Source: Bacteroidota bacterium
GTDB taxonomy: Bacteria; Bacteroidota; Bacteroidia; Bacteroidales; Dysgonomonadaceae
Reading direction: 5' to 3'
Assembly (NCBI GenBank): GCA_023424395.1
Contig: JAFADY010000037.1
Span: forward strand, 1-64,000
DNA length: 64,000 nucleotides
This document shows positions 60,488-64,000 of the stretch, one piece after another. The position numbers and the translations under genes were made by a program. Position 1 is the first letter of the stretch. Each line of letters starts with the position of its first letter. The notes beneath the pieces were generated by a model, which had not been told where the DNA came from, ran no database searches, and worked only from the letters and a program-made list of their open reading frames with translations.

Positions 60488-61057
60488 TTACATTTCATAA
60501 ACCGATCCGTTAAAAATATCAGTAACGCCCGCAACCGAACCGGCAAACACAATAATCAAAATAATTCCAATTATCCACAAAGCGGCCCATGCAATGGAAA
60601 TCCACAAAGCGATTTTTGTCCAACGTCCGGCTTGGCGCGACGATTCCAAAGCCGATTGATATTGCCCTCTTGCAAATTGCGATTCCACTTGCGAGGCATT
60701 TACAATACCGATAATTCCGAGCAAACTCAAAAAACTGCCACAGAGAATAAACGGCAAAATGGTAGCCAAAATAGATTCCAACAACCAAGTCTTTGGCATT
60801 GGTTGCGGCGTTTGCCCCGGAGCGTGAGTAGCAGGTTCTACCACCGGCGGCTGCTGACTAGGATATAAAGGCTCCGCGACAGGAGCAACCCCTTCAAAAA
60901 GGTAATTCAATTCCGCAACCTCCTCGGCACGTTTCCATTCATTCATTCCTTGTGTCCAAACCAAGGTGTCTTTTCTAACATTTTCTTTCTTAAGTTCATC
61001 GGGCAAAAAGGTTCCTTTTTGTTTTCCTTCGGCGTCAATGTAAAAATAATGGTTCAT
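60488..61057 (-). CDS. GYF_2 (DUF4339) and CD225/dispanin fusion protein
   Basis: 189 residues. The first 55 residues form a GYF_2 domain (YFYIDAEGKQKGTFLPDELKKE, LVWTQGMNEWKRAEEV), expected to bind Pro-rich peptides. A Pro-rich link (60-88) is followed by a CD225 core (about 90-170) with two membrane helices and the linker VESQFARGQYQSALESSRQAGRW. The Pro-rich N terminus of the next protein in the operon could be a ligand for the GYF domain, which is inference. It follows a small lipoprotein gene by 12 bp. Confidence 0.9.
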   Translation of the reverse strand: MNHYFYIDAEGKQKGTFLPDELKKENVRKDTLVWTQGMNEWKRAEEVAELNYLFEGVAPVAEPLYPSQQPPVVEPATHAPGQTPQPMPKTWLLESILATILPFILCGSFLSLLGIIGIVNASQVESQFARGQYQSALESSRQAGRWTKIALWISIAWAALWIIGIILIIVFAGSVAGVTDIFNGSVYEM

Positions 61058-61069
61058 AATCGTAATTTT

Positions 61070-61468
61070 TTATTTGTAATCGTTTGGCGTTATATGAATT
61101 GTTTTGATAATAGTTCCTACGCTATCTGCGTAAATGTAGTCGATGTTCAATTTATTTTGGGTGAAGATTTTTAAATCGGGATTGAGATTGAACTCGTTTT
61201 TCATATTATTTTTGACATTTGCTTCACTCTCCTTTAATAAAAAAGAAGGGTCATTTGTATTGACGATTCTGTACAGATATTGAAAAGTGTTATCTTCAGT
61301 AACTTTCGCGCCCATAAAAATTGTAAAAGTATCCAATTGTTGAGGTGCGGATTGATTTAGATTCTTTGCCATTTCCGTTAGCTGGGTATGAAGTCTTTTT
61401 TCGTTTGAACAGTTAAAAAAGATGAGCAAACTTACAATAACGAAGAAAAGATGTAGTGTTTTGCGCAT
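61070..61468 (-). CDS. Small lipoprotein of unknown function
   Basis: 132 residues. The lipobox IFFNC gives lipidated Cys20. The rest is hydrophilic with alternating helices and strands (LDTFTIFMGAKVTEDNTFQYLYRIVNTND). No family is recognised. It is the first gene of the run lipoprotein, GYF-CD225, CD225, DUF2752 (gaps of 6-12 bp). A TACATTTG box at 61495-61488 on the minus strand, about 20 bp ahead of the ATG, is the likely promoter. Confidence 0.75.
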   Translation of the reverse strand: MRKTLHLFFVIVSLLIFFNCSNEKRLHTQLTEMAKNLNQSAPQQLDTFTIFMGAKVTEDNTFQYLYRIVNTNDPSFLLKESEANVKNNMKNEFNLNPDLKIFTQNKLNIDYIYADSVGTIIKTIHITPNDYK

Positions 61469-61487
61469 AGCATAATGTTATTTAGCG

Positions 61488-61495
61488 CAAATGTA
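61488..61495 (-). promoter_or_regulatory. Promoter -7 box of the lipoprotein/CD225 operon
   Basis: Reads TACATTTG on the minus strand, about 20 bp ahead of the ATG at 61468. Confidence 0.5.
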
Positions 61496-61530
61496 AGAAA
61501 GTTTACTTACGACGGAAAATTTTCTTTGAT

Positions 61531-61538
61531 TATTTTTG
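61531..61538 (+). promoter_or_regulatory. Plus-strand -7 box with no known gene behind it
   Basis: TATTTTTG followed by GC at 61539. It would drive a plus-strand transcript through the hairpin at 61554-61592 and a 22-codon ORF. Confidence 0.35.
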
Positions 61539-61553
61539 CAGATAGCCGTAAAA

Positions 61554-61592
61554 AATTTTTGGCAGAATGTCTCACGACATCCTGCCAAATTT
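61554..61592 (-). terminator. Hairpin, probable terminator of dgt
   Basis: TTTGGCAGAATGTC and GACATCCTGCCAAA pair with one A-C mismatch around TCAC. On the minus strand a T run follows the stem, which fits termination of dgt. On the plus strand the same hairpin would lie in a leader. Confidence 0.7.
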
Positions 61593-61616
61593 GTTAACCT
61601 TAAATCTAATACTATT

Positions 61617-61685
61617 ATGAAAAAACCACGTGGCAAATATAAAAAAGAAATATTTATTAAACAAATAATTTCAATAAAAAATTAA
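61617..61685 (+). other. Possible 22-codon ORF behind a hairpin leader
   Basis: ATG to TAA on the plus strand, encoding MKKPRGKYKKEIFIKQIISI plus two residues, strongly basic. Upstream lie a -7 box and a hairpin. It may be a small peptide, the truncated start of a lost gene, or chance. Confidence 0.3.
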
Positions 61686-61718
61686 AAAATAATTATTTTT
61701 ATCAAAATGTAAGTGAAT

Positions 61719-63050
61719 TCAGATAATTGGTAAACCCATACCTGTTATTTTGCGATACAAATCGAGGGCATACACGTCGGTCATTCCCGAGACATAATCG
61801 ATGACTGATTGGATTTTTCCGTATAAAGTCGGAGAATTTGTTTCGTACTGCTCAGGAATGCGTTGCAACAACAATTTAGAATATTCGTGTTCGGGATTTT
61901 GAATGGCATCGGTAAAAGTTTCCAATAAAAACCCGATAATCCGGTATCCGGCCAACTCGATATCCAACACGTCTTTCGACCGATAAATATTTTCCACCGC
62001 AAAATTGGAACACGTTTTATATGCCTCTTTCGCCTTCGGCGAAATATTTTTTATGAGTGTACCCTCAAATTTACCTGCAAGAATTTGTTCTTTGTTTTCC
62101 AAAAAAACGCGCGAACATTCGTTTACCAACAACCCGATCACACTTGCGCGTAAATAAGCAATCTGCTCATTTACATCGCTTACCAATTCCAAATTTTTAA
62201 GTCTTTGCTGTAATTGATCTCCCTCAAAAAAACCGAGTAACAGTTCTTTGGCTTTTTCAGTAGAAAGTAAATGCAGCTTGTGCGCGTCTTCAATATCCAT
62301 TACCTGATAGCAAATATCGTCGGCAGCTTCCACCAAATACACGAGCGGATAGCGCGAAAATTTCAGCGAATTTTCGTTCAATTGCTTAATTCCCAAACTC
62401 GATACAATTTGCGCGTACGCCTGCTCTTCCGACGCGAAGAAACCAAACTTGTTTTTTCCGCCGCTCAATTCCGACGAGTACGGGTATTTCACGATAGAAG
62501 CCAACGTGCTGTACGTTAATGCAAAACCGCCTTCCCGACGGCCTCGGAATCGGTGCATCAATAAACGAATGGCGTTAGCGTTTCCTTCAAAACAGGTAAA
62601 ATCCGTCCAACGGCCACCTTCACTTTCCACTTTAGGTTGTAGAACCTTGCCTTTTCCTTCGGAGAAAAAAGTGGAAATGGCTTTTTCACCCGAATGGCCG
62701 AACGGCGGATTTCCTAAATCGTGCGCCAAACACGCGGCCGAAACTATCGACCCGATCTCTTCGAAATGCGCATCCAACGCCGGATATTTCTTTCGCAATT
62801 CCCGCCCGACGTTTTCGCCCAACGAACGCCCCACGCTCGAAACCTCCAAGCTGTGTGTCAACCGGTTATGCACAAAAACGCTTCCTGGAAGCGGAAAAAC
62901 CTGCGTTTTATTTTGCAATCGGCGAAAAGGCGACGAAAATATCAACCGGTCATAATCGCGCTGATACTCTGTGCGTTCGTGCTTGTTTTTATCGTGATAG
63001 CCTTCCAATCCAAGCCGTTTGGTGGAAAGCAGCTGCTGCCAATTCATCAT
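61719..63050 (-). CDS. dgt: Deoxyguanosine triphosphate triphosphohydrolase-like protein
   Basis: 443 residues, HD superfamily; it hydrolyses dNTPs (classically dGTP) to deoxynucleoside and triphosphate. The start region RTEYQRDYDRLIFSSPFRRLQNKTQVFPL is the family hallmark, with metal ligands in NRLTHSLEVSSVGRSL (H of the HD set) and CLAHDLGNPPFGHSGE, the HD pair itself. The end region matches the dGTPase C-terminal domain. The ATG at 63050 (MMNWQQLL) is chosen; the longer frame begins upstream of a TATCTTTG promoter box at 63072-63079. Confidence 0.93.
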   Translation of the reverse strand: MMNWQQLLSTKRLGLEGYHDKNKHERTEYQRDYDRLIFSSPFRRLQNKTQVFPLPGSVFVHNRLTHSLEVSSVGRSLGENVGRELRKKYPALDAHFEEIGSIVSAACLAHDLGNPPFGHSGEKAISTFFSEGKGKVLQPKVESEGGRWTDFTCFEGNANAIRLLMHRFRGRREGGFALTYSTLASIVKYPYSSELSGGKNKFGFFASEEQAYAQIVSSLGIKQLNENSLKFSRYPLVYLVEAADDICYQVMDIEDAHKLHLLSTEKAKELLLGFFEGDQLQQRLKNLELVSDVNEQIAYLRASVIGLLVNECSRVFLENKEQILAGKFEGTLIKNISPKAKEAYKTCSNFAVENIYRSKDVLDIELAGYRIIGFLLETFTDAIQNPEHEYSKLLLQRIPEQYETNSPTLYGKIQSVIDYVSGMTDVYALDLYRKITGMGLPII

Positions 63051-63071
63051 AAAAATTAGTATTTTGAAACA

Positions 63072-63079
63072 CAAAGATA
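63072..63079 (-). promoter_or_regulatory. Promoter -7 box of dgt
   Basis: Reads TATCTTTG on the minus strand, about 22 bp ahead of the ATG at 63050. Confidence 0.55.
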
Positions 63080-63160
63080 GAATAAAGTTTTGGGCGTTAA
63101 AAAAGAAGATATTTTCATTTTTTAAATCCAATTTATGTAGGCAAATTATCCAAATAGCGT

Positions 63161-63168
63161 TAAATTTG
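63161..63168 (+). promoter_or_regulatory. Promoter -7 box of the PurF-like gene
   Basis: TAAATTTG, 26 bp ahead of the ATG at 63195. Confidence 0.5.
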
Positions 63169-63194
63169 TACCTTAATTTCAGAAAGGCTTATCA

Positions 63195-64000
63195 ATGACT
63201 GATCAAATCAAGCACGAATGCGGTATCGCGATGATCCGCCTCCTCAAACCTCTCGATTATTATTACAAAAAATACGGTTCCTGGCAATATGGTTTAGACA
63301 AATTGTATTTGCTGATGGAAAAACAACACAACCGCGGACAGGAAGGCGCCGGGTTGGGCGCGGTGAAATTGGAATCGGCTCCGGGAAACGAGTTTATTTT
63401 CCGTGAAAGAGCCCTTGGCTCAAGCGCCATTTCCGAGATTTTTGGTAATGTGCACAAGACTTTCAAAGAATTTAAAGAAAAGCAGCTTCAGGACATCGAT
63501 TTCGTAAAAAAATCGGTTCCGTTTGCTGCCGAATTATTTATTGGACATTTGCGTTACAGTACCACAGGCAAAAGCGGCTTAACGTATGTGCATCCGTTGC
63601 TGCGGCGTAATAACTGGGCATCGAGAAGCCTCGCGCTCGCGGGAAACTTCAATATGACCAACGTAGATGAAATGTTTGAGCAACTGATTCTGGAAGGACA
63701 ACATCCGCGCGATTATGCCGATACGTTTGTAATGCTGGAATCGCTCGGGCATTACCTCGACCGCGAGGTACAATATCAATACGATCGTACCGAAAAAGCC
63801 AATTTGAACGGGCAGGAAGTGAGCCACCTTATTGAAGAAAAACTCGATATTCCATTCCTTTTGAAACGTGCAAGCAAAATCTGGGACGGCGGCTACGCGC
63901 TTTGCGGGCTGATTGGTTGCGGCGATACATTTACATTGCGCGATCCGTGGGGAATTCGCTCCGCATTTTATTATCACGATGATGAAGTAGCAGTTGTGGC
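63195..64000 (+). CDS. Amidophosphoribosyltransferase-like protein (PurF family), partial
   Basis: The first 268 residues; the gene runs off the window. The N terminus MTDQIKHECGIAMI fits a PurF propeptide cut before the nucleophile Cys9 of the class II glutamine amidotransferase domain. Further marks are MEKQHNRGQEGAG, IGHLRYSTTGKSG (glutamine-site Arg), LAGNFNMTNVDEMF and LCGLIGCGDTFTLRDPWGIR. The family transfers ammonia from glutamine to PRPP, the first step of purine synthesis. It carries extra sequence compared with E. coli PurF and looks like the longer PurF paralogue that Bacteroidales carry; without the phosphoribosyltransferase half I leave the symbol open. Confidence 0.9.
   Translation, partial: MTDQIKHECGIAMIRLLKPLDYYYKKYGSWQYGLDKLYLLMEKQHNRGQEGAGLGAVKLESAPGNEFIFRERALGSSAISEIFGNVHKTFKEFKEKQLQDIDFVKKSVPFAAELFIGHLRYSTTGKSGLTYVHPLLRRNNWASRSLALAGNFNMTNVDEMFEQLILEGQHPRDYADTFVMLESLGHYLDREVQYQYDRTEKANLNGQEVSHLIEEKLDIPFLLKRASKIWDGGYALCGLIGCGDTFTLRDPWGIRSAFYYHDDEVAVV

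Noticed and set aside
60519..60788. 89-residue minus-strand ORF within the GYF-CD225 gene
   Set aside because: Shadow frame of a gene with two recognised domains.
63579..63977. 132-residue minus-strand ORF at the right edge
   Set aside because: It lies wholly antisense to the PurF-like gene, whose motifs are clear.

Overview
The window looks like chromosome of a member of the Bacteroidota, most likely order Bacteroidales (a Dysgonomonadaceae-like lineage is my guess, not proven). The reasons are: promoters of the Bacteroidota type (TAnnTTTG at -7) in front of many genes, A/T-rich translation leaders with almost no Shine-Dalgarno sequences, a type IX secretion C-terminal sorting domain, several family traits common in this phylum (NfeD-FloA pair, DUF4292, YfhO, PgpH-type 7TM-HD protein, WbqC), and a dut-TPR-DUF4292-envC gene run that I recall from this group. 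No rRNA, tRNA, CRISPR array or intact insertion sequence was seen.

Layout. 0-11 kb: methionine gamma-lyase, glyA, a 151-bp inverted-repeat element, a three-gene minus-strand operon (YfhO, outer-membrane-like protein, methyltransferase), a small beta-barrel-like protein, metG. 11-25 kb: SDR protein, outer-membrane-like protein, ligA, coiled-coil lipoprotein, U32 protein, a lipoprotein made of two ecotin domains, rpsF-rpsR-rplI, an epimerase, dapB-lepB-wbqC, gltX. 25-36 kb: PgpH-like protein, TlpA-like lipoprotein, guaA, a DUF2975/HTH/CPBP membrane cluster, a TPR protein, NfeD-FloA, a nucleoside phosphorylase. 36-46 kb: M16 peptidase, then a disturbed AT-rich stretch (39.3-40.5 kb) with a frameshifted lipoprotein and gene scraps, a nucleoside-type MFS transporter, and the envC/DUF4292/TPR/dut operon. 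46-57 kb: a conserved hypothetical, a THUMP RNA methyltransferase, a broken toxin-antitoxin pair, a GHL10 lipoprotein and an antiporter, then uvrA, whose 3' end is duplicated around a methyltransferase gene. 57-64 kb: a LamG protein with a type IX sorting signal, a DUF2752/CD225/GYF membrane cluster, dgt, and the start of a PurF-like gene that leaves the window.

Most genes are core housekeeping: translation (glyA, metG, gltX, rpsF, rpsR, rplI), DNA upkeep (ligA, uvrA, dut, dgt), purines (guaA, PurF-like), lysine/peptidoglycan precursor synthesis (dapB) and the cell envelope (lepB, envC, lipoproteins). The unusual signals lie between and inside them: ten arrays of degenerate 7-bp tandem repeats, two copies of a 29-bp palindrome, two hairpin repeats translated in frame inside metG and wbqC, a (AG)15 tract inside a methyltransferase gene that is flanked by direct repeats of the uvrA 3' end, a double ecotin with Lys and Arg at the inhibitory positions, and two perfect Shine-Dalgarno sites confined to the ribosomal protein operon.
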